DNA of 64,000 bases, from the NCBI RefSeq assembly GCF_005048855.1, contig NZ_SUME01000004.1, positions 1 to 64,000 of the forward strand, written 5' to 3'. Below are positions 63,631 to 64,000 of the stretch, piece after piece. The notes beneath the pieces were generated by a model. It was not told the DNA's origin. It did no database searches and saw nothing but the letters and a program-made list of their open reading frames with translations. The position numbers and the translations under genes were made by a program. The stretch comes from Sphingobacterium olei. GTDB lineage: Bacteria; Bacteroidota; Bacteroidia; Sphingobacteriales; Sphingobacteriaceae. The stretch's first letter is position 1; each line of letters begins with the position of its first letter.

Positions 63631-64000
63631 ATGCGTGTAATGGCTTTTGATTACGGAACAAAACGTATCGGTATCGCAGTGACCGACCCGTTGCAGATTA
63701 TTGCTACGGCGTTGACTACCGTACATCCCGAGGAAATTTGGTTATTTCTAGCCGATTATCTTCAGCGGGAGGAGGTGGAAACCTTTGTGGTAGGTAAACC
63801 TTTGCAGATGGATGGTTCTGATTCGGAATCTGGTCAACATGTTTTGGGGTTTGTACGAAAATTAAAGAAACTGTACCCTCATGTTCCTGTAGCTGAAATA
63901 GACGAACGGTTTACCTCAAAGATGGCTTCAGCCGTTATTGCGCAGAGCGGTAAGAAAAAAAGTAAGAGACAGGAAAAAGGATTGGTGGATACCGTTTCAG
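63631..64000 (+). CDS. ruvX: Holliday junction resolvase-like RuvX/YqgF, 3' end outside window
   Basis: The first 123 residues are visible. MRVMAFDYGTKRIGIAVTDP is the defining YqgF motif with the catalytic Asp in DYG. FVVGKPLQMDG and AEIDERFTS follow, with the second acidic residue in IDERFTS. The family is linked to pre-16S rRNA 5' processing and DNA junction cleavage. The frame runs off the right edge; about 15 residues are missing if length is typical (~138). Confidence 0.9.
   Translation, partial: MRVMAFDYGTKRIGIAVTDPLQIIATALTTVHPEEIWLFLADYLQREEVETFVVGKPLQMDGSDSESGQHVLGFVRKLKKLYPHVPVAEIDERFTSKMASAVIAQSGKKKSKRQEKGLVDTVS

Overview
The window looks like chromosomal DNA of a member of the Bacteroidota, most likely family Sphingobacteriaceae (Sphingobacterium/Pedobacter/Olivibacter-like). 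The evidence is a type IX secretion (T9SS) cassette with a gliding-motility C-terminal domain protein, PorP/SprF and PorE-like proteins; a SusC/SusD pair; promoters of the Bacteroidota form TTTG-N20-TAnnTTTG; mature proteins beginning at Gln after Ala/Gly; and a DnaG and RuvX of Bacteroidota type. I see no tRNA, rRNA, CRISPR array, transposase or phage genes.

Layout. (1) 1-16809, plus strand: a surface/T9SS block. It holds a repeat protein cut by the left edge (198-bp tandem repeats, then a YadA-like head), a 2922-residue modular secreted protein ending in an RCC1-like propeller, a small protein sharing its C-terminal motif, a T9SS type B cargo, PorP/SprF and a PorE-like OmpA protein. (2) 16929-30688: a sialic acid utilisation locus. 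A GntR/FCD repressor diverges from SusC-SusD-lyase-mutarotase-MFS transporter-epimerase-sialidase-hexosaminidase, with a clear promoter and a paired operator between them. (3) 30714-38304, minus strand: a heavy-metal RND efflux system (pump, adaptor, TolC) with its two-component system. (4) 38667-44528: an AcrAB-TolC type drug efflux operon. (5) 44678-46721: a second GH20 hexosaminidase and a small outer-membrane-like protein. (6) 46833-50734: NADH nitrite reductase NirBD, diverging from the siroheme methyltransferase. (7) 51082-58342: a five-gene cluster that I read as a divergent chaperone-usher-like fimbrial system, plus an AraC-type regulator. (8) 58791-64000: housekeeping genes dnaG, yraN, glutaminyl cyclase, an unusual exported DUF1684-deformylase fusion, and the start of ruvX.

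How the genes work together. The nan locus is nearly self-contained: sialidase and hexosaminidase trim glycans, SusCD imports sialic acid over the outer membrane, the mutarotase and MFS carrier bring it into the cytoplasm, and lyase plus epimerase convert it to GlcNAc. The metal-efflux promoter and the response-regulator promoter share an ATTAGAA/TTCTAAT motif, which suggests feedback control by the adjacent two-component system. NirBD needs siroheme and the divergent methyltransferase starts its synthesis.

The best candidate for an undescribed system is the cluster at 51082-57534. Two small secreted proteins and the C-terminal half of a third share a [FY]xTxxDYxxGV signature. They sit with a periplasmic PapD-like chaperone and a 940-residue predicted outer-membrane barrel carrying immunoglobulin-like flanks. 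An intrinsic terminator follows the putative major pilin. This matches the logic of chaperone-usher pili (major pilin, chaperone, two-domain tip adhesin, usher), but I recognise no classical usher sequence. The assignment is inference and needs structure prediction and profile searches.
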